From the NCBI RefSeq assembly GCF_004792685.1, contig NZ_SRXT01000001.1, positions 806,001-870,000 of the forward strand: a stretch of DNA of 64,000 nucleotides, read 5' to 3'. This DNA is from Sphingomonas gei. Lineage in GTDB: Bacteria > Pseudomonadota > Alphaproteobacteria > Sphingomonadales > Sphingomonadaceae. Below the pieces are notes generated by a model. The model worked only from the letters and a program-made list of their open reading frames with translations. It was not told the DNA's origin and made no database searches. How positions within the stretch are numbered: position 1 is the first letter of the stretch; every line of letters begins with the position of its first letter. The position numbers and the translations under genes were made by a program. This document shows positions 44,114-52,079 of the stretch, in pieces.

Positions 44114-45529
44114 TCACGCGGGCAGCGCCTGTCGCTTCACTTCGCTGTGGCGCCAGCCATAAGCGAAATAAACTGCCAGCCCGATCGCATTCCATACGAG
44201 GAAGCGCAGGATCGTCGCGCTTGGCAGGCTGAACAGCAAATAGAGGCACCCCAGGATCGCGAGCGTCCCGACCACATAAGGCGCGGGGCAACGGAACAGC
44301 CGCGGCGCATCGGGCGCGCGCCGGCGCAGCACCATCAGGCAGGCACCGACCGCGATGAACGCCAGCAAGGTCCCGGCATTGGCGAGCTCGGCGATCTCGT
44401 CGAGCCGGAAGAACCCGGCGACCGCGGCGATGACGATCCCGGTGATCAGCGTGATCCGCGTCGGCGCACCGGTGCGCGGACTCACCTTGGCGAGGCTGCG
44501 CGGCAAAAGCCCGTCACGCGCCATCACGAAGAAGATCCGGCTCTGACCATACATCATGACGAGGATCACCGACGGAAGCGCAATCACTGCGGCCAAAGCG
44601 ATCAGATGCCCCGCCCCCGGCTGGCCGAGCGAGCGAAGCACCAGCGCGAGGGGCTCGGCCGAATTGGCGAGCTGCTGATACGGCAGCGCGCCCACTGCGG
44701 CCACGGCGACCGCCATGTAGATGATCGTGCAGACCAGCATCGAACCGACGATTCCGATGGTCAGGTCACGGCCCGGGCGCTTGGCCTCTTCGGCCGAGGT
44801 GGCGACTGCGTCGAACCCGTAAAAGGCGAAGAACACGATCGCGGCGGCGGCCATCACTCCGCGCTTCTCGCCACCAACCTCGGTCGAGCCGAAGCCATAG
44901 GGCATGAAGGGTTCGAGATTGCTGCCGTCGAACGCAGGCAGCGCGAAAGCGACGAACACGCCCAGCGCGACCAGCTTGATGATGACGAGGACGATATTCA
45001 GCGTCGCGCTCTCGCGCGTGCCGGCGATGAGCATCCCCATCACCCCGAGCGCAACGACCACTGCGGGCAGGTTGATGATCCCACCGCCATGCGGGCCCGC
45101 GAGAAGCTCGACCGGCAGATGCACGCCCGCGGCGTTCAGCCAGCCGACCAGATAGCCCGACCAGCCGACCGCGACGGTCGAGCAGGCGAGCGAATATTCG
45201 AGCACTAGGCTCCAGCCGACTACCCAGGCGACCTTCTCGCCCAGCGCCGCATAGCTGAAGGTATAGGCGCTTCCTGCCGCCGGGATCATCGTAGCCAGCT
45301 CGGCATAAGCGAGCGCCGCGCAGGCGCAGACCGCACCGGCGATCGCGAAGGCAAGGATCACTGCCGGCCCTGCCCGCTCGGCGCCGACCCCGGTCAGCGT
45401 GTAGATGCCGGTCCCGACGATCGCGCCGACCCCCAGCGCGATCAGGTGCGGCCAGCTGAGCGTCTTGGCGAGTGCATGGCCCTCCGCGTGCTTCGTGACC
45501 GAATCGAGCGACTTACGCGGACCGAACAT
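44114..45529 (-). CDS. amino-acid permease, APC superfamily
   Basis: This 471-residue inner-membrane transporter has about 12 helices. The APC start is clear: LSWPHLIALGVGAIVGTGIYTLTGVGAERAGPAVILAFAIAGAVCACAALAYAELATMIPAAGSAYTFSYAALGE. FFAFYGFDAVATSAEEAKRPGRD is the conserved helix 6-8 region of cationic or neutral amino-acid permeases. It lies 24 nt after the GntR gene and downstream of the hydroxyproline enzymes, so uptake of free hydroxyproline or proline is a reasonable inference but not shown by the sequence. Confidence 0.93.
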   Translation of the reverse strand: MFGPRKSLDSVTKHAEGHALAKTLSWPHLIALGVGAIVGTGIYTLTGVGAERAGPAVILAFAIAGAVCACAALAYAELATMIPAAGSAYTFSYAALGEKVAWVVGWSLVLEYSLACSTVAVGWSGYLVGWLNAAGVHLPVELLAGPHGGGIINLPAVVVALGVMGMLIAGTRESATLNIVLVIIKLVALGVFVAFALPAFDGSNLEPFMPYGFGSTEVGGEKRGVMAAAAIVFFAFYGFDAVATSAEEAKRPGRDLTIGIVGSMLVCTIIYMAVAVAAVGALPYQQLANSAEPLALVLRSLGQPGAGHLIALAAVIALPSVILVMMYGQSRIFFVMARDGLLPRSLAKVSPRTGAPTRITLITGIVIAAVAGFFRLDEIAELANAGTLLAFIAVGACLMVLRRRAPDAPRLFRCPAPYVVGTLAILGCLYLLFSLPSATILRFLVWNAIGLAVYFAYGWRHSEVKRQALPA

Positions 45530-45553
45530 GCAGCTTCCCCCTTATTGTTCTGA

Positions 45554-46204
45554 CTAGGCCGTCGACTCGAATTGCTGGCGCAGATCGTCGAGCGTGCCCT
45601 GAAGATGCTCGGTGAGCAGCGCGGTGAGCTTGGTGCCATCGCGCGCCAGCCATGCGTCGATCAGGTCCTGATGCTCGGTATGCGCCCGCGACTCGCGCCC
45701 GGCAGGCTGGAGATGCGCGACCACATAGCGTTCGGCGAGAATCGACAGCCGCTCGACCAATTGGGTGGTCAGCAACCGCCCACCGGGACGCACCAATGCG
45801 GTGTGAAAATCGCGATTGCGCACGGCGACTTCGGCGAGGTTGCTCGTCGCCGCGCCGTCCAGCTTGTGAAATGCTTCGATCGCTGCGGCATGATCGGCTT
45901 CCGTCGCGCGTTCGGCGGCATAGACTGCCGCAGGCGGCTCGATGGCGAGACGCAGGACATAGATTTCGTCGACCTGCTGCGCCGACATCGGCTGGACGAA
46001 ATAGCCGCGATTGGCGTGGCTGGTCAGCAGGCCTTCCTGCTCGAGCCGGGCCAGTGCCTCCCGCAACGGAATCTTGCTCACGCCGAGTTCGGTCGCCAGC
46101 GCATCTTGGCGGATCGGCAGATTATTGGGCAATTGTCCGGTCACGATCTGCTCGCGCACGATTTCAAATACACGCTCGGCAAGCGTACGTACGACGATGC
46201 TCAT
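45554..46204 (-). CDS. GntR-family (FadR subfamily) transcriptional regulator
   Basis: This 216-residue regulator has the winged helix LAERVFEIVREQIVTGQLPNNLPIRQDALATELGVSKIPLREALARLEQEGLLTSHANRGYFVQ and an FCD ligand-binding domain (EIYVLRLAIEPPAAVYAAERATEADHAAA…FHTALV…HQDLIDAWLARDGTKLTALLTEHL). FCD proteins usually bind a carboxylate ligand and a metal, and repress catabolic genes through short palindromes. It sits inside the hydroxyproline operon. The repeated ATACCGTATACGAT sites in this block are the best candidates for its operator; none is visible at its own start. Confidence 0.94.
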   Translation of the reverse strand: MSIVVRTLAERVFEIVREQIVTGQLPNNLPIRQDALATELGVSKIPLREALARLEQEGLLTSHANRGYFVQPMSAQQVDEIYVLRLAIEPPAAVYAAERATEADHAAAIEAFHKLDGAATSNLAEVAVRNRDFHTALVRPGGRLLTTQLVERLSILAERYVVAHLQPAGRESRAHTEHQDLIDAWLARDGTKLTALLTEHLQGTLDDLRQQFESTA

Positions 46205-46262
46205 GGCCGCTTCTCCCTATGGAAACGCCCGTGTTCGAATGAAATGCGCGAAATCGGAAGCA

Positions 46263-47261
46263 TTATTTGACCTGAAACCCTTCCCAGAACGAGTCCGCGC
46301 GATCGATCCAGATCGTGTTGAACCCCGTTGCGATCGCCGATCCCTCCACTGAGGGAACGATCGCCGGCTGGTCGCCAAGGCGGGTTTCGGCCTCGACGCG
46401 GCCGATGAAGCGGCTGCCGATATAGCTCTCGTGGACGAAGCGCTCGCCGACCGCCAGCTTCCCCGCCGCCGCGAGGTGCGCGAGGCGGGCGGAGGTCCCG
46501 GTGCCGCAGGGACTGCGATCGATCGCCTTGTCGCCGTAGAACACGGCGTTGCGCCCGTCTGCCCCGCCCCCGCGCGGATTGTCGGCCCACAGGATATGGC
46601 TGACTCCGCGAATGGTGGGGTCGAGCGGGTGTACCGGCTCGAACTTCACGCAAACCGCGTCGCGTATGCGTCCGCTGAGATCGATCAGCCGCGACGCGCC
46701 GAGATCGTCGAGCCCGGTATAGCCGCCCTGCGGCTCGATGATCGCGTAGTAATTGCCGCCATAGGCGACATCGATCGATAGCGGGCCGATGCCCTCGACA
46801 TCCACCTGGATCCCGCGCGCCGCGACATAGGCCGGCACGTTGGTGATGCGCACCGCGGTGATCTTGTCGCCCTCGCGCGTATAAACAACGTCGATTACGC
46901 CCGCCGGGACTTCGATCCGCAGCTTGCCCGGGTCCGCTGGCTGGATCAGGCCGTGCTCGAGCCCGAAGGTGACGATGCCGATCGTGCCATGGCCGCACAT
47001 CGGCAGGCAGCCCGAAGTTTCGATGAACAGGATTCCCACATCCGCATCGGGCTGGGTCGGCGGATAGAGAAACCCGCCCGACATCATGTCGTGCCCGCGC
47101 GGCTCGAAGCACAGCCCGGTGCGGATCCAGTCGAAGCGCGCGAGAAAATCCTGCCGCCTCTCGGACATCGACGCGCCCTTGAGCAACGGTGCACCGCCGG
47201 CTACCAGCCGGACCGGATTGCCGGCGGTGTGGCCGTCGATGCAGAAGAAAGTGTGCCGCAT
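46263..47261 (-). CDS. 4-hydroxyproline epimerase
   Basis: This 332-residue member of the proline racemase family interconverts trans-4-hydroxy-L-proline and cis-4-hydroxy-D-proline. Both catalytic cysteines are present: Cys89 in GCLPMCGHGTIG and Cys252 in DRSPCGTGTSARLA. That supports a two-base epimerase rather than a trans-3-hydroxyproline dehydratase, in which the first Cys is replaced by Thr or Ser. The substrate-binding DGHTAGNPVRLV opens the protein. It starts 8 nt after the deaminase gene and is clearly in the same operon. Confidence 0.93.
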   Translation of the reverse strand: MRHTFFCIDGHTAGNPVRLVAGGAPLLKGASMSERRQDFLARFDWIRTGLCFEPRGHDMMSGGFLYPPTQPDADVGILFIETSGCLPMCGHGTIGIVTFGLEHGLIQPADPGKLRIEVPAGVIDVVYTREGDKITAVRITNVPAYVAARGIQVDVEGIGPLSIDVAYGGNYYAIIEPQGGYTGLDDLGASRLIDLSGRIRDAVCVKFEPVHPLDPTIRGVSHILWADNPRGGGADGRNAVFYGDKAIDRSPCGTGTSARLAHLAAAGKLAVGERFVHESYIGSRFIGRVEAETRLGDQPAIVPSVEGSAIATGFNTIWIDRADSFWEGFQVK

Positions 47262-47269
47262 CTTGCGCG

Positions 47270-48184
47270 TTAGGCGGCCTGGGCGACGGTCAGGCTGGGC
47301 CGCGTCGCCGCCGCCTTCTCGACCATGGCGATCACTTCGGCGCGGCGCGCGCCTTCGAGCGGATATCGCGGCGGCAGCACCCGCTCGGAGCCGCGCCCCA
47401 TCACTTGCTCGGCGAGCTTGATCGACTGGACGAGGTCATGCTCGGCATCGAGATGGAGCAAGGGCATGAACCAGCGATAGATTTCGAGCGCCTTGGCGAA
47501 ATCGCCGCGCTCAAACGCTGCGACGAGCTCGACCGATTCCTTGGGAAAGGCGTTGGTTAGACCGGAGACCCAGCCCTGCGCACCGAGGAAGAGCCCCTCC
47601 AGCGCGACATCGTCGAGGCCGGCGAACAGCACGTAACGATCGCCGAAGTCGTTGCGGAAATCGGTGAAGCGCCGCGTGTCCGGCGCCGATTCCTTGACCG
47701 CGACGATGTTCTGCACCGGCCTGAGCGCTTCGAGCACTTCGTTGTCGATCACCGAACGATAGGCCGGCGGATTGTTGTAGAGCATGATCGGCAGCCCCGT
47801 CCTGTCGGCAACACCCTTGAAATGCGCCACCATCTCGTGCGGCTTGGGCACATAGACCATCGGCGGCAGCAGCATCAGGCCATCGGCGCCGGCCTTTTCG
47901 GCGGCTTGGGCATAGCTGACAGCGCGGCGCGTGTCGTATTCGGAGACCCCGGTGATCACCGGGACCCGGCCATTCACCACCTCGACGATTGCGGTAAGCA
48001 CGCTGACCTTCTCGTCATGCTCGAGCGAATTGTTCTCGCCCACCGTGCCGATCGCGATAACCCCAGTGACGCCGTCACGAATCAAATCGTCCACAACGCG
48101 TTGGGTATCGGCCAGGTCGATCGACAGATCCTCCCTCAGCTGAGTCGTCACTGCAGGAAAAACGCCCTTCCAACCGATCGTCAT
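47270..48184 (-). CDS. dihydrodipicolinate-synthase family protein, likely 1-pyrroline-4-hydroxy-2-carboxylate deaminase
   Basis: This 304-residue class I aldolase-type barrel has Schiff-base Lys164 in NIVAVKESAPD, Tyr136 in IMLYNNPPAYRS, and the GTVGENNSL loop in the position of DapA GTTGE. Alone it could be any DapA-like lyase. Next to a 4-hydroxyproline epimerase and a D-amino-acid oxidase-like gene it is best read as the deaminase that turns pyrroline-hydroxy-carboxylate into alpha-ketoglutarate semialdehyde. The ATG is 24 nt from operator site 2. It is first in the minus-strand operon. Confidence 0.88.
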   Translation of the reverse strand: MTIGWKGVFPAVTTQLREDLSIDLADTQRVVDDLIRDGVTGVIAIGTVGENNSLEHDEKVSVLTAIVEVVNGRVPVITGVSEYDTRRAVSYAQAAEKAGADGLMLLPPMVYVPKPHEMVAHFKGVADRTGLPIMLYNNPPAYRSVIDNEVLEALRPVQNIVAVKESAPDTRRFTDFRNDFGDRYVLFAGLDDVALEGLFLGAQGWVSGLTNAFPKESVELVAAFERGDFAKALEIYRWFMPLLHLDAEHDLVQSIKLAEQVMGRGSERVLPPRYPLEGARRAEVIAMVEKAAATRPSLTVAQAA

Positions 48185-48208
48185 TTCATACCCCGTTCTT
48201 GAAGTCGA

Positions 48209-48222
48209 ATAACGTATACGAT
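48209..48222. promoter_or_regulatory. candidate GntR operator, site 2 (divergent hydroxyproline promoter)
   Basis: ATAACGTATACGAT has one mismatch to the site at 58797 and contains the palindrome CGTATACG. It lies in the 71-nt gap between the deaminase (minus) and the oxidase-like gene (plus), where it could control both. Confidence 0.7.
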
Positions 48223-48255
48223 ACTGATTTTTGCGTTGCAATAGAGGATAAGCGG

Positions 48256-49485
48256 TTGAGCCGAGTAACGATCCTAGGCGGCGGCGTGATCGGGCTGAGC
48301 TGCGCGTCAGCGCTGTTGCGAGCCGGGCATACGGTCACGGTGCTTGAACCCAGCACGGCTCGGGACGCGGCATCATGGGGAAATGCCGGGCATATCGCGA
48401 CCGAACAAGTGGCGCCGCTGGCGTCGATGGCAAGCCTGCGGTCGGCGTGGGGCCGGCGCTTCGCCGCGGGCGGCGCGCTCGATTTGCCGATCCGTGAAGT
48501 GCGCGCCTGGCTGCCGTTCGCATTGCGCTTCCTCGCCGCGGCGCGGCCCGATCGCTTCCAGCTCGGCAGAGATGCGCTGCGCGCGCTTCTGGCCAAGGCA
48601 CTTCCCGCGTGGCAGCGTGCGCCTTGGGCGCCGGACTTGTTGAAGACGGCAGGGCATTTCCTAGTGTGGGGAGACTCGGCCAAGGCAGCAACCGGCAAGA
48701 TCGCCTGGCAGACTGCCGACATCGGCACCGCGTGCGTCCACAACGCTGCGCCGCAAGACCTTGATCGGATCCGCGGAGTGACCCGCGCTCCGATCGCGGC
48801 GGCGTTGCGCTTCGGGGGGACTGGCCAGATCACCGATCTCAACCTGCTCGCTGCCGCGCTCGAGCGAGACATCGTCAAACGCGGGGGCCAAATCCTGCGT
48901 CAGGCCGGCACGCTGACCACGGACCGAGGCACGGCGCAGGTCCCCGGGCACGACGCCGATCTGGTACTCGTTACCGCGGGCGTGCAAAGCAAATCGATGG
49001 TCGAGCGCGCCGGCCACCGCGCGCCGATCATCGCCGAGCGCGGCTATCATATCCGCGCCGCTGCAGACGAATGGCCCGCCGACCTGCCGCCGATCGTGTT
49101 CGAAGACCGATCGATGATCGTCACCCGCTATGCCGACACGGTGCAGGCCGCGAGCTTCGTCGAGCTTGCCCGACCCGATGCGCCGCCCGACCCGCGCAAA
49201 TGGGAACGGCTCGAACGCCATGTCGCCGAGCTCGGCCTGCCGATGCGGCCGCCGTTCACGCGGTGGATGGGCGCGCGCCCTACCCTCCCCGATTATCTGC
49301 CGGCGATCGGCCGCTCGCGCCGCGCGACCAACCTGCTCTACGCCTTCGGACACCAGCATCTCGGCCTCACGCTCGCGCCGATCACTGCCGAGCTGGTGAC
49401 CGCGCTGGCAGAAGGCTCCACGCCCAATATCGATCTCACGCCGTTCGACCTCGAACGATTCGGCGGACAAGGAGGATTCGCATGA
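48256..49485 (+). CDS. FAD-dependent D-amino-acid oxidase-like protein, likely D-hydroxyproline dehydrogenase
   Basis: This 409-residue DAO-superfamily flavoprotein starts SRVTILGGGVIGLSCASALLRAGHTVTVLE, the dinucleotide site. WGNAGHIATEQVAPLAS is typical of the DadA-like branch. The ending MGARPTLPDYLPAIGRSRRATNLLYAFGHQHLGLTLAPITAELVTAL is the second FAD-binding block. In context it should oxidise cis-4-hydroxy-D-proline to 1-pyrroline-4-hydroxy-2-carboxylate. The start is TTG 48256, with GAGG about 8 nt upstream; an earlier in-frame TTG lies inside the operator region. Its stop overlaps the M24 peptidase start as ATGA. Confidence 0.88.
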   Translation: MSRVTILGGGVIGLSCASALLRAGHTVTVLEPSTARDAASWGNAGHIATEQVAPLASMASLRSAWGRRFAAGGALDLPIREVRAWLPFALRFLAAARPDRFQLGRDALRALLAKALPAWQRAPWAPDLLKTAGHFLVWGDSAKAATGKIAWQTADIGTACVHNAAPQDLDRIRGVTRAPIAAALRFGGTGQITDLNLLAAALERDIVKRGGQILRQAGTLTTDRGTAQVPGHDADLVLVTAGVQSKSMVERAGHRAPIIAERGYHIRAAADEWPADLPPIVFEDRSMIVTRYADTVQAASFVELARPDAPPDPRKWERLERHVAELGLPMRPPFTRWMGARPTLPDYLPAIGRSRRATNLLYAFGHQHLGLTLAPITAELVTALAEGSTPNIDLTPFDLERFGGQGGFA

Positions 49486-50660
49486 CAATCGGCGGCTCGA
49501 CCATCGCAGCGGAACTGGCTGCGCTGGCCCCATGGCACTCCCCCGAGCCCCCGATCGGCAAGGGCGAGCGCAATGCCCGGCTGGCGCGCGCCCGCGAACG
49601 GCTGGCGGCGACCGGCGCCGACGCCTTGCTGGTCAACGCCGGGCCGAGCCTGCGCTATTTCACCGGCATTTCGTGGTCGCCGACCGAGCGGCTGGTCGCG
49701 ATGCTGCTCCCGGTAAGTGGCAAGCCGTGGATCGTCTGCCCCGCCTTCGAGCGCGGTTCGCTCGAAGCCGAGCTGGCGATCGACGCCGAGCTATTGCTGT
49801 GGGAGGAGGATGAGAGCCCGCTTGCGCTGATCGCCGACAGCCTCGCGGCGAACGCCGTGCTCGCGCTCGATCCGCTGCTGCCGTTCCATTGGTCCGAGCC
49901 GCTGCGCGCCTCGTTCCGGGCGGTCTCCGGCGCGCTGGTCATCGACGGACTACGCATGGTCAAATCGCCGGCCGAACTCGCGTTGATGCGGCAGGCCAAG
50001 CAGATGACGCTCGAAGTCCATCGCCGCGCCGCGCGCATCCTCGCCCCCGGCATCTGCGCGAGCACGGTCAAGCGCTTCATCGACGATGCTCACCGCGCGC
50101 TGGGAGCTGGCGGTTCTAGCTTCTGCGCAGTCCAGTTCGGAACCGCGACGGCCTATCCGCACGGCCTGCCGGTCGACCAGCATCTCGAGGAAGGTCAGCT
50201 CGTACTGATCGACACCGGATGTACCGTCGACGGCTATCATTCGGACATCACTCGAACCTATGCGTTCGGCTGCGTCGAGGACGACATCCGCGCAATCTGG
50301 GACCTGGAGAAGGAAGCCCAAACCGCCGCCTTCGATGCAGTGCAACCCGGCGTTCCATGCGAGAACGTCGACGCCGCCGCGCGCCGCGTGCTCGAACGCG
50401 CCGGCCTCGGCCCGGACTATCGCCTCCCCGGCCTGCCCCACCGGACCGGGCACGGCATCGGGCTCGCCATCCACGAGCCCGCTTATCTCGTTCGTGGGGA
50501 TCGCACCCCACTGGCGCCCGGCATGTGCTTCTCGAACGAGCCGATGATCGTCGTGCCCGAGCGTTACGGCATCCGGTTGGAGGACCATATGTACGTCACC
50601 GAGACCGGTGCCGCATGGTTCACCGAGCCCCAGCATTCGCTCGACCGGCCCTTCGCATGA
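49482..50660 (+). CDS. M24-family Xaa-Pro dipeptidase/aminopeptidase
   Basis: This 392-residue cytosolic metallopeptidase has an N-terminal creatinase-like domain (RLARARERLAATGADALLVNAGPSLRYFTGISW…) and the pita-bread catalytic domain. The metal ligands are visible as Asp in LVLIDTGCTVDGYHSDITRTYAFG, His in HRTGHGIGLAIHE and Glu in CFSNEPMIVVPERYGIRLEDHMYVTE. Family members split peptide bonds before or after proline, suiting degradation of proline- or hydroxyproline-rich peptides. It is translationally coupled on both sides (ATGA overlaps). Confidence 0.94.
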   Translation: MTIGGSTIAAELAALAPWHSPEPPIGKGERNARLARARERLAATGADALLVNAGPSLRYFTGISWSPTERLVAMLLPVSGKPWIVCPAFERGSLEAELAIDAELLLWEEDESPLALIADSLAANAVLALDPLLPFHWSEPLRASFRAVSGALVIDGLRMVKSPAELALMRQAKQMTLEVHRRAARILAPGICASTVKRFIDDAHRALGAGGSSFCAVQFGTATAYPHGLPVDQHLEEGQLVLIDTGCTVDGYHSDITRTYAFGCVEDDIRAIWDLEKEAQTAAFDAVQPGVPCENVDAAARRVLERAGLGPDYRLPGLPHRTGHGIGLAIHEPAYLVRGDRTPLAPGMCFSNEPMIVVPERYGIRLEDHMYVTETGAAWFTEPQHSLDRPFA

Positions 50661-51532
50661 GGTGCGCTTTTCTGTCGCTGGCCGCGGCCACCGCGCTCAG
50701 TGCCTGCGCCGGCAAGCCCGCGCCGGTCGGCCCACCGCCGACGGCGCTCAAGCTCGACTCCTTCTACGTCAAATCGACCGACGCGAACGGCATTCCGATC
50801 TCTTCGTCACTGGCAGTGCCCGACGAGGCGCTGCGGAGCGCCCGGCGCATGATGGTGGCGATGCTCGCGCGCCGTGCCGACATCGCCCGCGAGTTGGTGC
50901 GCGCCGGGCAACGGGTGATGGTGATGGGCGTGGACGAGCAGACGCTCGACGTGCCCGAGCAGCGCGACTGGAAGAAGCCGGCGATCGACGATCCGCGGCT
51001 CACCCGCTGCGAGCGCAAGCACTATGACGAGCGGATCGGCCGCCTCACCGACGCCGAATATTGGGGTCGCCGCGCCCGCGGCATGGGCGGGCTGCTGACC
51101 AGCGCCGCCACCGAGAACCTCCTCGCGATTCCCGGGACCAAATATTATGGCGAGACGATCCTGGTCCACGAATTCTCGCATGCGATCCTCTACGCGGTGC
51201 AGGCGGTCGATCCGGCGCTCTACACGCGGGTCGAACGGGCCTATGCGGCCGCGCAGGACAAAGAGCTGTGGACCGGCGAATATGGCGCAACCACGGTCCA
51301 GGAATATTGGGCAGAGGGCACCCAATTCTGGTTCAATTCGAACAAGCTCGCGGTGATCGACGGGGTCCGTATCCTGTCCGACAAGGATCTTGCGCGGCGC
51401 GACCCCGCGCTCGCGGCAGTGCTCCGCGCGGTCTATGGCGAACGACACCGGCTACCGGGGGATCCCTTCTACAAGCACCCGGCACGCGTGCCTGCAGGCC
51501 CGATCCCGACGAGCACCGCAGAGGTCTGCTGA
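50657..51532 (+). CDS. lipoprotein with an HExxH metalloprotease motif
   Basis: This 291-residue protein has a lipoprotein signal (MRCAFLSLAAATALSAC; the Cys would be lipidated). The zinc motif HEFSHAILYAVQAVD is followed about 45 residues later by a candidate third ligand in TVQEYWAEGTQFWFNSN. I do not recognise the family with certainty; the HEFSH…EYWAEG layout is that of small zincins. It is the third gene of a plus-strand operon with the oxidase and the Xaa-Pro peptidase, so an envelope protease that opens proline-rich substrates is a fair inference. Its ATG overlaps the previous stop. Confidence 0.8.
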   Translation: MRCAFLSLAAATALSACAGKPAPVGPPPTALKLDSFYVKSTDANGIPISSSLAVPDEALRSARRMMVAMLARRADIARELVRAGQRVMVMGVDEQTLDVPEQRDWKKPAIDDPRLTRCERKHYDERIGRLTDAEYWGRRARGMGGLLTSAATENLLAIPGTKYYGETILVHEFSHAILYAVQAVDPALYTRVERAYAAAQDKELWTGEYGATTVQEYWAEGTQFWFNSNKLAVIDGVRILSDKDLARRDPALAAVLRAVYGERHRLPGDPFYKHPARVPAGPIPTSTAEVC

Positions 51533-51792
51533 AATAGGAAAGCCCCTCCCATTTCGGGGGGACGGAGTGCGGTCTGTACGCGGGCGAGTCTCGGCAGAGA
51601 ATACTCGCCTGGCGTCACTAGCCCGCTGCTATGGAGAGGTCATCGCGGTTAATTGGACTAACGCTCCACGCCTGATAGGCGACCCTCAATGGGGGCAGGA
51701 ATGTCAAAGAGCCAGCGAACTAGCTAGTTAAGTATATAGGCCCAAAGAAATTCCCACGCCGAGCCTCGGTTCCAAGTCGCCGTCGATCCCGT

Positions 51793-51860
51793 CCTTGTAA
51801 TGTAGGATTTCATCTGCTTGCCTCAGGCGGTCGGCCCTGCCGCCCGCTCTTTGACATTGT
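51793..51860 (+). repeat. dispersed intergenic element with boxA-like end, copy 2
   Basis: CCTTGTAATGTAGGATTTCA at 51793-51812 and CCCGCTCTTTGACA at 51843-51855 match the copy at 5735-5799, with the same block spacing within 1 nt. Between the blocks the two copies differ. It lies in the 547-nt gene-free gap between two convergent genes. Confidence 0.6.
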
Positions 51861-51878
51861 CGGATCGATCCACGGCGT

Positions 51879-52065
51879 CGAGTCAACGGATCGAGTCAAC
51901 CGCATGACGCCCGTGCGGCGCATGACAAGAGCGTCGGTGTCGCGTCGCAGCGCGAAGAACCGGACCGAGTCAACTTCGCCACAATTTTTATCTATATATC
52001 ATAGATACTTATAAGATATCACCGCCCACAAAAAACGCCAACCGAGTCAATCTTCAACGAGTCAA
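51879..52065 (+). repeat. five scattered CGAGTCAA direct repeats in an AT-rich convergent gap
   Basis: CGAGTCAA occurs at 51879, 51892, 51966, 52043 and 52058, three times followed by C, all in one direction. Spacings are 13, 74, 77 and 15 nt. Between the third and fourth lies a strongly AT-rich stretch (about 51983-52020) that is unlike the rest of the window. The stretch from 51533 to 52079 has no convincing gene. Confidence 0.6.
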
Positions 52066-52079
52066 GCGTCAACCGCGGG

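Noticed and set aside
46263..47261. trans-3-hydroxy-L-proline dehydratase instead of epimerase
   Set aside because: Both catalytic cysteines (Cys89, Cys252) are present; the dehydratase lacks the first.
51879..52065. CGAGTCAA repeats as a CRISPR array
   Set aside because: Units are only 8 nt, spacings are irregular (13-77 nt), and no cas gene is present.
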